Below are positions 16,672-24,822 of a DNA stretch of 64,000 nucleotides, piece after piece. How positions within the stretch are numbered: the first letter of the stretch is position 1; each line of letters opens with the position of its first letter. The position numbers were made by a program, and so were the translations under genes. A model generated the notes under the pieces. That model was not told the DNA's origin. It saw only the letters and a program-made list of their open reading frames with translations, and did not search any database. Source of the stretch: JAAYFJ01 sp964344295 (GTDB lineage: Bacteria; Bacillota; Clostridia; Tissierellales; Peptoniphilaceae); contig CAYFMR010000002.1 in the NCBI GenBank assembly GCA_964344295.1, positions 96,516 through 160,515 of the forward strand, written 5' to 3'.

Positions 16672-17286
16672 ATGACCGAACAAGAATTTATTGATTTTCT
16701 AACAGATTTCGCTTCCCTCATCGCTGAAATGTTTGGTGAAAACTGTGAGGTCGTCGTTTCAGATGCGGATAATGAAGAACATGCTGTGCTGGCCATTTTT
16801 AATGGCCATGTTTCCGGACGCGAGGTGGGTTCTCCCATGCTAGACATCGTCCGAAAGCGCATTGCCAATAGCGCTGATGGATATTTAATCAATTACGACA
16901 TGCGGGAAACCCTGAAAAAAAACATCAAATCTTCAACGATTTCCACCGCCTTTAACGACCGTCACTTCTCCATCTGCATTAACTATAACTGTGAAGACAT
17001 GAGCAATATGCATCATTTTTTAACACAGTTTCTATCCATGACGGATAATTCTGCCAACATCCCCGACTATTCTTCAGAAAATATTATCAAACAAAGCATT
17101 GAGGAGATTGTCACGAGAATTGGCAAGCCCATGTCCATGATGGGCAAAGCTGATCGCCTTGAAGTGATTAACCAGCTAAACCAGCTAGGGCTTTTGAAAA
17201 TGCAAAAGTCCATCCCAGAAATCGCCCGCATTATGGGGATTTCACGCTATACCGTCTATAACTATATGAAAGAATTGGGTATCTAA
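16672..17286 (+). CDS. YheO/DauR-like transcriptional regulator (PAS-like domain plus helix-turn-helix)
   Basis: This predicted DNA-binding regulator has an N-terminal YheO-like PAS domain (about residues 8-120; FGENCEVVVSD, NGHVSGREVGSP). A C-terminal helix-turn-helix (about 160-204) contains KSIPEIARIMGISRYTVYNYMKELGI. Length is 204 residues, slightly short for the family (about 220-240). GAAGGTGAT precedes the ATG. The stop codon is followed immediately by the ATG of a dCMP deaminase gene, so the two are coupled. Effector and target are unknown; the regulated gene could be the divergent butyrate kinase, with about 120 bases between the starts, but that is inference. Confidence 0.85.
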   Translation: MTEQEFIDFLTDFASLIAEMFGENCEVVVSDADNEEHAVLAIFNGHVSGREVGSPMLDIVRKRIANSADGYLINYDMRETLKKNIKSSTISTAFNDRHFSICINYNCEDMSNMHHFLTQFLSMTDNSANIPDYSSENIIKQSIEEIVTRIGKPMSMMGKADRLEVINQLNQLGLLKMQKSIPEIARIMGISRYTVYNYMKELGI

Positions 17287-17721
17287 ATGAAACGTAAAAG
17301 CTGGCATCAATATTTTATGGAAATTACTGAAATGGTCGCCACCCGTTCTACCTGTGATCGCGCCTTTGTGGGCTGTGTTTTAGTCAACAAAGACCATCGT
17401 ATTATCAGCACCGGCTACAACGGCTCCGTCGCCGGCAACCCGCACTGCAGTGAAGTGGGCCACACCATGCGAGACGGCCACTGTATTGCCACCATCCACG
17501 CCGAGATGAACGCCCTACTCTATTGTGCCAGAGAAGGAATTTCCGTCAAGGACTCTACTGCTTATATTACCCATTTTCCCTGTTTAAACTGCACAAAAGC
17601 TCTCATTCAAGCCGGCATCAAAGCCATCTATTACCAAAAGGGCTATCGCATCGACGATTATGCTTTAGAACTATTACATAAAAACCAAGTCCAAATCGTC
17701 CATTGGCAAGGAGATGACTAA
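17287..17721 (+). CDS. comEB: dCMP deaminase (ComEB-type cytidine/deoxycytidylate deaminase)
   Basis: This zinc-dependent enzyme deaminates dCMP to dUMP, feeding thymidylate synthesis. The zinc and catalytic residues are visible: HAE in TIHAEMNALLYC and the PCLNC pair in HFPCLNCTKALI. A second Cys/His-rich stretch (NPHCSEVGHTMRDGHC) before them is typical of dCMP deaminases. Length is 144 residues. It starts directly after the regulator's stop codon with no gap, and its end overlaps the convergent RNase H gene by 4 bases. The competence name comEB is only a homology label. Confidence 0.93.
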   Translation: MKRKSWHQYFMEITEMVATRSTCDRAFVGCVLVNKDHRIISTGYNGSVAGNPHCSEVGHTMRDGHCIATIHAEMNALLYCAREGISVKDSTAYITHFPCLNCTKALIQAGIKAIYYQKGYRIDDYALELLHKNQVQIVHWQGDD

Positions 17722-18317
17722 ATCCCCAACGCCTCTTTTGCCAGTTGGTCTGCCCGCTCATTTAAGGGGTGACCGCTGTGCGCTTTGACTTTAACAAATT
17801 GCACCTGGATCCCGTCGAGATTTTTTATGTAGTCTCGGTATGCCATGGTGCATTTTTTTTGCGCTTTCCATTCCCCTCGAGCCCAATGGGCAATGCCCGA
17901 ATAATCATGCACGATAGTCAGCTCAGTAATCCCCTGCTTCTTGGCCCAATCCAAGGCAGCCATGGCTCCTTTTAGCTCTCCGGCCACATTGCGCATCGCA
18001 GCCCACTCTTCATCATAAAAAGCCTGCGAGAGTTCAACCTTTTCCTCGGGACGGTTTCCGTGAAAGATGACCACCCCGTAGCTAAACGCATGGCTCTTGA
18101 CATCATAGCTACCGTCTACAAAGGCCACCCAGCCTTGGTAGTCCGTGAGTTGCTCTGCCTCCGGCACAGGTTCCCCTTGGACAAAGGACTGCGCCTGCTC
18201 CTTTTCGTCAAACTTCTTGTAGACGGCTCCCTTGTAGCCGTGCACCTGCTCTTTACAAGCATCCCAGGTTTGATACACTCCTGGTTTTTTCCCCACCTTC
18301 ACTGCATAGTATGCCAT
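17718..18317 (-). CDS. rnhA: Ribonuclease H (viroplasmin-domain type)
   Basis: This enzyme cleaves the RNA strand of RNA-DNA hybrids. An N-terminal viroplasmin/RNase H hybrid-binding domain (about residues 1-50; AYYAVKVGKKPGVYQTWDACK, of which up to 20 residues define the family) is followed by a catalytic domain. The carboxylates are in FVDGSYD, GELKGAM, VHDYSGIAHW and NERADQLAKEA. Length is 199 residues. The ATG at 18317 is favoured over one at 18320, because the AAGGGTGAT site is then better spaced. It is preceded by a terminator and seems to be transcribed alone. Confidence 0.92.
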   Translation of the reverse strand: MAYYAVKVGKKPGVYQTWDACKEQVHGYKGAVYKKFDEKEQAQSFVQGEPVPEAEQLTDYQGWVAFVDGSYDVKSHAFSYGVVIFHGNRPEEKVELSQAFYDEEWAAMRNVAGELKGAMAALDWAKKQGITELTIVHDYSGIAHWARGEWKAQKKCTMAYRDYIKNLDGIQVQFVKVKAHSGHPLNERADQLAKEALGI

Positions 18318-18339
18318 CATATCACCCTTTAGTCAAAGA

Positions 18340-18370
18340 AAGGCACTTCTCTTAGTAAGAGGTGCCTTTT
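18340..18370. terminator. Terminator between pgpA and rnhA
   Basis: AAGGCAC and TCTTA blocks at 18340-18355 pair with 18357-18370. A good U-run exists on the plus side, and an interrupted one (TTTCTTT) on the minus strand. It lies just past the pgpA stop. Confidence 0.65.
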
Positions 18371-18377
18371 TTGTTTC

Positions 18378-18863
18378 TTAATCTGCGTGTACGATGCGAC
18401 TGATGGCCGATGCCGCCACAGCCGCCACTAAGTCATCTAAAAACGTGGTGACCATACCTTCCCTTTGTGTGTCTAATTCACGGATAATCCCCACTTTTTC
18501 TTTGTCCAAAAAGCCAAAGTTGGTCAATCCGATGGTGCCATAAATATTCACAATAGCCAAAGCCAACACTTCGTCAATCCCGTAGAGTCCCTCGTCTTCT
18601 CGAATAATCATTTGAATCGGCTCCGGCATCAATCCCTGTTGCGCCATATCATCCAGTGCCATACCGGTCAGCATGGCGTGGATGACCTCTCTTTTCGAAA
18701 GCACCGCCAATACATTTTTTTCAGCGATTTCCATCGTCATGTCCTCGTGGTAAGGACGCTGCATATCATAGACAATCTGCGCAATATCCTTAATTTCCAC
18801 GCCTTTTTCATGCAAAGCATCAATGACTTGTGCTTTTAATTTCTCTAAATCATACGGATACAT
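18378..18863 (-). CDS. pgpA: Phosphatidylglycerophosphatase A-related protein
   Basis: This is a member of the PgpA/YutG family, which dephosphorylates phosphatidylglycerophosphate. The Gram-positive versions are soluble-looking and lack clear membrane helices, as here. Family features are GVEIKDIAQIVYDMQ early on, ALAIVNIYGTIGLTNFGFLDKEK, and the acidic TFLDDLVAAVAA motif at the end. Length is 161. It follows a large membrane protein by 11 bases and ends at a terminator, forming the last gene of the E2-like/apbE/membrane protein operon. The substrate is by homology only. Confidence 0.85.
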   Translation of the reverse strand: MYPYDLEKLKAQVIDALHEKGVEIKDIAQIVYDMQRPYHEDMTMEIAEKNVLAVLSKREVIHAMLTGMALDDMAQQGLMPEPIQMIIREDEGLYGIDEVLALAIVNIYGTIGLTNFGFLDKEKVGIIRELDTQREGMVTTFLDDLVAAVAASAISRIVHAD

Positions 18864-18874
18864 GGTTTCACCTA

Positions 18875-20308
18875 TTAATCATGTACGTCTTTGTCGTCGT
18901 TAAATAAAATATCGTGAACCTCGGATCCTCCGGATTGGAAGCTTTCATCGGCTCTTTTAGCTACATCCGGGCGATGTAGGCTTGAGCCTTCTCGATGGGA
19001 TCGCCATTCAATTTCTACCCGCTGTTGTTGCTTTTCCACAATTTCCGGTTGTTGGACCACCATGCGTCGTCCCGATGGGCGTCGTTTACGTCCTCCGAAT
19101 AAACCGCCTTCTTCAGTTTCAGCTTTAGAGGGTTCTGCTTCTACAGCCTCCCCTTCAGTGGATTTGGCAATGAAGTCCGGGATGGGTCTCGTTTTAAATG
19201 CCGGTGGTTCTTCTTTGGTCATATCCCTTACCGGTCCCTCCATGATAAATGGCATCTTGGTTTCTTGAGCTTCTTGGGCTTCTTGGGCTTCTTCTACCTC
19301 ATCTGCTACCTTCATTTCTTTTTTAGGTTCTGAGGCGGCCATTACGATGGGTTTCATCTTTTCTTCGTCAGTCGTCCCTTCCTCGGACTTCTCTTTTGCC
19401 TTCACCGATTCAAGCTCATCGGCTCTTCTCACCTCGTCTTTTTCTGCGATTTTCTGTTTTGATTCCTCGGCGACTTTCAGCGTTTCTTCCGTCACCTCTT
19501 CCGTCGTTTCTTCTCGCAAAGTTTCTTCTCTTGCTGCCAAAATCATATTCACTTCTTCTTCGGAAAGTTGTTGTCCTTTAACCGTCACTTTTTCCTTCGC
19601 CGGTTTTTGCAGTTCAGACTCGGCTTTTTGCAACTCTTCTGCATTCCACTGCATGGTTTTTTGGGTGGAAACCGGCTCTTGCATCACAATGGGCACAGCC
19701 TTTGTTTCCGGTTCTTCCTCCAATTCAACCCTTTCCGAGGCTTCATTCTCAGCAATCTCTTCGTCTGCTTCTTCAAGGTCTGCTGCTTCAAGATCTTCTG
19801 CTTCATCATATTCATCTTCGTCATCTTCATCATCTTCGTCTCGATACTTCCCCGCACTTAAGAGACGACGCAGACCAAACAATACCGTTGGGGCTACTAA
19901 GGCAATGGCGATATAGAGAATTTCATACCCTTTACCCCATACCGTAAGCCCTAAAATGGCCGGTAACAAAAAAACATCCATCGGTAAGGTCCACATACTT
20001 TGCCCTGGCGCCATGGAAAACAACTCCATACGATGGCCAGCAAAAGCAATGATGACCACGACCAGGCCGATAAGCAAAACGGCTAATCCTGAAACGAAAT
20101 CCAAAGAGCGCTGTTTCTTCTTGGCTAAAAATCCCCCAAAAATAAAGTAGAGAATCCACGGTATTGCTGTGAGGGCAATTTTCATGCCCATGCGATTGTA
20201 CATAAATCCCCATTCTGCTGCAAAATGGTTCATGGCCCAGATGATAGCGCCACAGATGACAACGATGATGGTGTGGTACAAAAGACCTAGCCAGTTATTT
20301 AGTCTCAT
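18875..20308 (-). CDS. Membrane protein with four N-terminal helices and a long acidic disordered tail
   Basis: No family was recognised. Residues 1-155 hold four or five hydrophobic helices. The rest (about 160-477) is strongly charged, Glu-rich and low in complexity, with an EAQ-EAQ-EAQ repeat around residue 350. Three spaced copies of a short motif are visible in the tail: PIVMQEP, PIVMAASEP and PFIMEGP. A basic patch, RKRRPSGRRM, follows near residue 415. Such a layout suggests a membrane anchor with a cytoplasmic scaffold tail that binds a partner through the repeated motif, but this is inference. It lies 15 bases after apbE and 11 before pgpA. Composition bias makes homology searches with the tail unreliable. 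Confidence 0.8.
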   Translation of the reverse strand: MRLNNWLGLLYHTIIVVICGAIIWAMNHFAAEWGFMYNRMGMKIALTAIPWILYFIFGGFLAKKKQRSLDFVSGLAVLLIGLVVVIIAFAGHRMELFSMAPGQSMWTLPMDVFLLPAILGLTVWGKGYEILYIAIALVAPTVLFGLRRLLSAGKYRDEDDEDDEDEYDEAEDLEAADLEEADEEIAENEASERVELEEEPETKAVPIVMQEPVSTQKTMQWNAEELQKAESELQKPAKEKVTVKGQQLSEEEVNMILAAREETLREETTEEVTEETLKVAEESKQKIAEKDEVRRADELESVKAKEKSEEGTTDEEKMKPIVMAASEPKKEMKVADEVEEAQEAQEAQETKMPFIMEGPVRDMTKEEPPAFKTRPIPDFIAKSTEGEAVEAEPSKAETEEGGLFGGRKRRPSGRRMVVQQPEIVEKQQQRVEIEWRSHREGSSLHRPDVAKRADESFQSGGSEVHDILFNDDKDVHD

Positions 20309-20323
20309 TTTTCTCTCCTTTCT

Positions 20324-21451
20324 CTAGGGAGTGGCTCCTTGGCTTTCCAACATGGACTCCATTCCCGGGGTAAACAAAGTAGTCTTATCTTCAAATACCC
20401 AGTAAGCTTCTGCCTCTGGAATGCTTTCAATTAACTGATACCCCTTCTCCGGTTCCATTAAAAAACAAGCGGTGGATAAAAAATCCGCCAAGCCGGAATC
20501 CGGATGGTATATGGTCACACTGCGACAATAGTGGGGCGGATACAGGCTGTCTGGGTCAATTAAATGATGATAGGTTTGGCCATCCACCACATAATACCGC
20601 TGGTAATCTCCACTAGTCACCAAAGCGCCTTCGCCCATATAAACGATGTCGACAATACCTTTACCTTGCATGCGTTCTTTGTCGTCCGGATTTTCAATGC
20701 CAATAGACCAATGCCCTCGATCCACTGCTTTTGGTACGCCGACAGTGCGCACATTGCCACCGGCGCTGACAAAACCCGAGGTCATTCCCGCATCTTGGGC
20801 TTCTCTTACGACTACTTCCACGGCATAGCCCTTGGCCACAGCACCCACATCTAAGCTGGCTCCTTCCATATCCAAGTATGCCGTTTGATTCTCTGCATCT
20901 AAGATAAGGTGCTCCATACCCACAAACGCTTTTTTCGCCTTCAGTTCATCTTCCGGTGGCAAAGCGGCTTCTTTTCCAGCTGGCACCTTTTGTTGTTCTA
21001 CCAGCGGGCCCTCGATGAAGCCCTCCCGGTAACTGTGCCATAATGCAGTGACCGGGCCCATGGTGATGTCGGCTTTATGGGAGTACTTTTCATAGTTTTC
21101 CTGGCAGAAGAGCAGTAAATTCATGATATCCTCATCGACTTTGACCGGCTCCTTACCCGCCATCTCATTGACCGTCCACAGATTTGTCCCCTCTTTGGGC
21201 GCCCGAAATGTCGTGTACAGTTCGTCCAGTTCTTCCAATCGCGTGCGGATCATGCTCAAGTACTTCTCGCCTTCTGCTTCCGATTTTGTATGCACTGTGA
21301 CACTGATAATGGTGTCAAAAATATTGTAATACGTCTCTTGATACTGCTTGTACTCATTGGATGGTGCCCTCGATACCCCGCCACATGCAATCATACTGCA
21401 TAAGAGAAGGAGCACCAGTCCTCCCAAAATCATTCGTTTCATCATTTTCAT
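20324..21451 (-). CDS. apbE: FAD:protein FMN transferase (ApbE), lipoprotein
   Basis: This enzyme attaches FMN covalently to Thr of target flavoproteins such as Rnf or Nqr subunits. A lipobox (CSMIACGG, Cys near residue 23) shows it is a membrane-anchored lipoprotein acting outside the membrane. Family blocks are YNIFDTIISVTVH, the flavin-binding SLDVGAVAKGYAV, FVSAGGNVRTVG and a Mg-binding HLIDPDSLYPP. Length is 375. It starts 1 base after the stop of the E2-like gene, so the two are tightly coupled. No Rnf or Nqr gene lies in the window, so its client proteins are unknown. Confidence 0.93.
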   Translation of the reverse strand: MKMMKRMILGGLVLLLLCSMIACGGVSRAPSNEYKQYQETYYNIFDTIISVTVHTKSEAEGEKYLSMIRTRLEELDELYTTFRAPKEGTNLWTVNEMAGKEPVKVDEDIMNLLLFCQENYEKYSHKADITMGPVTALWHSYREGFIEGPLVEQQKVPAGKEAALPPEDELKAKKAFVGMEHLILDAENQTAYLDMEGASLDVGAVAKGYAVEVVVREAQDAGMTSGFVSAGGNVRTVGVPKAVDRGHWSIGIENPDDKERMQGKGIVDIVYMGEGALVTSGDYQRYYVVDGQTYHHLIDPDSLYPPHYCRSVTIYHPDSGLADFLSTACFLMEPEKGYQLIESIPEAEAYWVFEDKTTLFTPGMESMLESQGATP

Positions 21452-21452
21452 C

Positions 21453-22610
21453 CTAATCTAAATCCTCTACCACATGCTTGACTCGTTCATCCAGCAAGTA
21501 GGGGTTGCGCACAATTTTTCTGATCAAGCGCATACTGTACGCCACATAAAGCCCTTCGCAAATACGCTCATCCATCGTGGCTCCCAACTCACAAATCGTT
21601 CTAATCTCCACCTGATCTCCAATAACCACAGGTTTTTTTTCTTCTTTGCCCACGGCGAGAAACAGGGATGTGGAACCGAAGTTATAGATATGGTGGTTAA
21701 TCTTGGGCAGTTTCACCGATTTCAAATAAGTCATAAAGACAGACGTATGGAACGGGCTTCCCTTGATCAGATTCTTCGGTATCAAGTTAAACCAATCCAT
21801 CATCTTGGTTGTGCCGGCCACTAACCATAGTATAGGACTAGGCCAACGCATGGTCATGCCCAGAATTTTTTCCACCATAGCCGATTCCGGTTCTGCTAAC
21901 GTTTCGGCGATATTCGTTTCCACTTGGTGGTAAACGTCATAAATGCTTTCATGGCCGTTAAAATCGAATTTAACCGTCGTTTCTTCCCCGCCGTCTCGCA
22001 ATGTTTTCATCACGCTCATGGTCACCAGGATCGAGTTTCGTGCGTAATGGCGGTTTCCCATGATAAAGCGGTTCAAGCCGGGGCGCTGACCAATGACCCG
22101 TACCATCATAGCGATAAAAAAGTGCAAATAGGTCATGTGTACGCCTTCTGTTTGCTTCTTTTCAAGCAGATAAGCGTCTATTTCTTTCATGTCGAACCCA
22201 ACGCTACTGATGTTTAAAGCGTCATTTCGTTTGGCCATAATGAACGGGAAAATCTTCATAAAGGGATTCAGCGTCTTAATGCGCCTGCCATCTACGCGCC
22301 CCGTGAGGCGATTCCACCCTCTGTAAGGCTTATTTTTCTTCCGGGGTGTATAAAGCAGATTGCTAAATGCCTTTAGCATCTCCTCTTCCCGCTCTTTAGG
22401 GAAAACGCCCTGGGTCCATGCCAAATCTTCCCATAAGATATCATCGGCCAAAGGATCAGAAAGCGTTAGCGCTTGTTCCTCAAATGCTTTGGCCATCATT
22501 TGTATTTCATCTTCAGACACTTCAAACCGCCGGGCCATGTATGTCACCCACGCAGGGTTCATCACAGCCGATTGAATCATGTCTGATACAGATACAGCGT
22601 CCTGTGTCAT
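21453..22610 (-). CDS. 2-oxoacid dehydrogenase E2-like acyltransferase domain, catalytic His and Asp replaced
   Basis: The protein resembles the CAT-like acyltransferase domain of E2 subunits but has no lipoyl or E1/E3-binding domains. Resemblance is clearest at FHTSVFMTYLKSV, the LAVGKEEKKPVV strand and the final motif. Where E2 enzymes have DHRVxDG, this sequence has DERICEG (about residues 347-353), so both the catalytic His and the conserved Asp are Glu. The N-terminal ~110 residues are extra, with a His/Arg/Lys-rich linker (TPRKKNKPYRGW). It is therefore probably not a normal acyltransferase and may bind an acyl compound or act as a scaffold. It has AAGGAG before its ATG and a promoter upstream, and it heads the operon with apbE, the acidic-tail membrane protein and pgpA. 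Confidence 0.8.
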   Translation of the reverse strand: MTQDAVSVSDMIQSAVMNPAWVTYMARRFEVSEDEIQMMAKAFEEQALTLSDPLADDILWEDLAWTQGVFPKEREEEMLKAFSNLLYTPRKKNKPYRGWNRLTGRVDGRRIKTLNPFMKIFPFIMAKRNDALNISSVGFDMKEIDAYLLEKKQTEGVHMTYLHFFIAMMVRVIGQRPGLNRFIMGNRHYARNSILVTMSVMKTLRDGGEETTVKFDFNGHESIYDVYHQVETNIAETLAEPESAMVEKILGMTMRWPSPILWLVAGTTKMMDWFNLIPKNLIKGSPFHTSVFMTYLKSVKLPKINHHIYNFGSTSLFLAVGKEEKKPVVIGDQVEIRTICELGATMDERICEGLYVAYSMRLIRKIVRNPYLLDERVKHVVEDLD

Positions 22611-22641
22611 AGAATGCTCCTTTTCTCGATAGTCTACATCT

Positions 22642-22670
22642 ATTATAGCCGTTTTGCTTTAGGTGCGCAA
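22642..22670 (-). promoter_or_regulatory. Promoter of the E2-like/apbE operon
   Basis: On the minus strand TTGCGC (22665-22670), a 17-base spacer and a perfect TATAAT (22642-22647) lie 32 bases before the start codon. Confidence 0.65.
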
Positions 22671-22734
22671 TGTCCGTCCTTAAGGGAGAAAGGCCACGAC
22701 ACGTCCTTTCTTATATGATCCTTTTAAAGACAAA

Positions 22735-22761
22735 AAGAACCTTGCACGGTTCGCAAGGTTC
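22735..22761 (-). terminator. Terminator after degV
   Basis: A 9-bp stem GAACCTTGC (22738-22746 with 22753-22761) is followed by a U-run on the minus strand (A residues 22732-22737). Confidence 0.8.
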
Positions 22762-22776
22762 TGGTCGAAACTGCTG

Positions 22777-23679
22777 TTAAGCGTGTAGCGCTTTCAGCGT
22801 ATCGGTATGGCGACATCCCACATCTTTGGCGCGATAAAATATGGCGAAGAAGTCCGGCCCCACATGGGCGCCCACAATCGGCGTAATCTCAATCAGTTCA
22901 ATCGTCCCAGTAAAACCTTCGGCCACCATCTTATCTTTTACTTGTTGGGCCAACGTGCCATCCCCGGAGTGAATGATCCAGCAAGGGGTGTCCTCAGAGG
23001 CCGCATAAATCTTCATCAGCTCTACCATGCGTTTGATGGCACCTTTCACTCCTCGTGCTTTTTGGAATACTTCCAGTTTTCCTTCTTCATTCATTAGCAT
23101 TAAGGGCTTCATTCCCAGTGCCGACCCAGCAATCCCTGCGGCCTTTGAAATGCGTCCGCCTCTTACTAAGTACATCAAGTCATTGACCATGAAAAAGTGA
23201 GCATAGTCGCAGTAGTGTTCATGGACATAAGCTTCCGCTTCCTCGATGGATTTACCTGCCTTTTGCAGTTGAACCACATCGTAGACCAAAAGCCCTAAGC
23301 CCGCAGCACAGCACTTCGTGTCCACACAAATAATTTTGCGATCCGGATATTCTTCTTGCAACGTTTTTTGTGCAATCAACGCACTGTCATAGGTGGATGT
23401 GATACCAGAGGAAAAGCAAAGGTAGAGCACATCTTTTCCTTCGTCTAAATAAGTCCGAAACACCTGTTCATATTGAAACGGGGTTATTTGCGTCGTGCTG
23501 GCCACTTTTTTCTCACGCATGGCCTGATAGAGTTGCTGTTTCAAAGCCGGATCTGAATCCGCACTGTAAAGAAATGTTTCTTTATCGATTTCATAACTCA
23601 TGGGAATCATGTAGATACCCGTCTCTCGAAATACATGAGTCGGCATATCCATGGCTGAGTCAGTAATAATTTGATACAT
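22777..23679 (-). CDS. DegV family fatty-acid-binding protein
   Basis: DegV/FakB proteins bind fatty acids and present them to the kinase FakA for phosphorylation and entry into phospholipids. The start YQIITDSAMDMP, the TTQITPFQYEQVF block, the FSSGITSTYDSA loop, and the C-terminal PIVGAHVGPDFFAIFY are all typical. Length is 300. It follows the SLH-domain gene by 20 bases and ends at a terminator. The partner kinase gene is not in the window. Ligand specificity cannot be read from the sequence. Confidence 0.92.
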   Translation of the reverse strand: MYQIITDSAMDMPTHVFRETGIYMIPMSYEIDKETFLYSADSDPALKQQLYQAMREKKVASTTQITPFQYEQVFRTYLDEGKDVLYLCFSSGITSTYDSALIAQKTLQEEYPDRKIICVDTKCCAAGLGLLVYDVVQLQKAGKSIEEAEAYVHEHYCDYAHFFMVNDLMYLVRGGRISKAAGIAGSALGMKPLMLMNEEGKLEVFQKARGVKGAIKRMVELMKIYAASEDTPCWIIHSGDGTLAQQVKDKMVAEGFTGTIELIEITPIVGAHVGPDFFAIFYRAKDVGCRHTDTLKALHA

Positions 23680-23699
23680 GTTTCACCTCTTAATGATTG

Positions 23700-24743
23700 T
23701 TATGGCGTATGAAAGGACCATCCATAAATACCGTCTGTCCAAACGCTTTCCATATGCGTCGAAGCTGCTGTCATCAATTCGTCGTAAAAAGGATCATCTG
23801 CCAATACATCGGCAAAAGGACTCTTCACCTTGGCCCTGATGTATTCATGGTCCGGAGTTCTTCCCGTAGTGCGATTAATGGCCACCACAGCCTCTTTACG
23901 AGAAACCTGCTCTCCCGGAAGAAGAGTGCTGACACCGGAAGTACCTAAGATACTGGAAGAGGTACGTAATAGCTCCATGAAATCGGCAGTAGTAATGGGA
24001 TCATTCGGTCGGAATGGTTCCCCTGCCTTGGCGATAACCAACCCTCTCTGGGCGGCAAAATTCACCGTATGATAATACCAGTTTTCAGGTTTTACATCAG
24101 CATAAGAAGATGCCTTCACTTCAATCGGCTCATCCCCAGCCACCAGGCGAGCAAACATGGTTGCGGCTTCTGCCCGAGTCAATGAGCGCTCTCCTTCAAA
24201 ATTCGTGTTTTTGACACCGACGATATAGCGGGGGTACACAGTCGTCTTTTCCACTTGACCGTCTTTCACCCACTGAGTACGCTCTTCAGTCACGTTGCCA
24301 TATTGTCTTAACGCTTCGTAGTGTCTAACGTAGTCTGCATAGCGTTGGCGATCATATTGAAAAAAATAACTCGCTTCGCGATAAGACGGAAAAAAGCCAT
24401 CCTGCCAAGCGGCTTGCCAACGTGATTGGGACTCGTAGTCCAAAGGGTACCACCGGGGATTCCATGTGCCACCGCCAACAGTAACGATCACTTCTTCCTG
24501 ATCGCGATCACGGGCAACGGCCGATTCTTGACTAACAGCCAAAACACCAGTGACACCTAGTTTGGCCAACTTCTCCCGCACCATCACGATCTCCTGGTCT
24601 TTGCCCGCTAGTGTCTCCCTTCCTATGATATGCCCCGCCTCATCCACGATGCGTACATCGACCTTTGCCGCCCATACCGGCGACACCATCAGATGCAAGG
24701 CAAAGAAGAACAGGGCCGCTTTCTCTAGTTTTTTCTTATTCAT
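23700..24743 (-). CDS. Secreted S-layer-homology (SLH) domain protein
   Basis: This is a secreted cell-surface protein. A signal peptide (about residues 1-26, ending VWA|AKV) is followed by a unique N-terminal region (about 27-200) rich in Tyr and Trp. About two to three SLH modules follow from residue ~190 to the end: SLTRAEAATMFARL, FRPNDPITTADFMELL, and SRKEAVVAINRTTGRTP with FADV. SLH modules bind pyruvylated wall polysaccharide. The ATG at 24743 follows GGGAGGGATC; a start 10 codons earlier is not supported. It lies between an AEC transporter and degV in one minus-strand run. Its task at the surface is unknown. Confidence 0.88.
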   Translation of the reverse strand: MNKKKLEKAALFFFALHLMVSPVWAAKVDVRIVDEAGHIIGRETLAGKDQEIVMVREKLAKLGVTGVLAVSQESAVARDRDQEEVIVTVGGGTWNPRWYPLDYESQSRWQAAWQDGFFPSYREASYFFQYDRQRYADYVRHYEALRQYGNVTEERTQWVKDGQVEKTTVYPRYIVGVKNTNFEGERSLTRAEAATMFARLVAGDEPIEVKASSYADVKPENWYYHTVNFAAQRGLVIAKAGEPFRPNDPITTADFMELLRTSSSILGTSGVSTLLPGEQVSRKEAVVAINRTTGRTPDHEYIRAKVKSPFADVLADDPFYDELMTAASTHMESVWTDGIYGWSFHTP

Positions 24744-24822
24744 GTTCGATCCCTCCCTTCTGTATTTTATCACAATTCTTTCTCTTGTTGTGATTCTTAC
24801 CAGATTGTAACTATTTCTTGGG

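Noticed and set aside
19347..19916. Plus-strand Ser-rich ORF
   Set aside because: Antisense shadow of the Glu-rich tail of the 477-residue membrane protein; GAA/GAG codons give TTC/CTC on the other strand.
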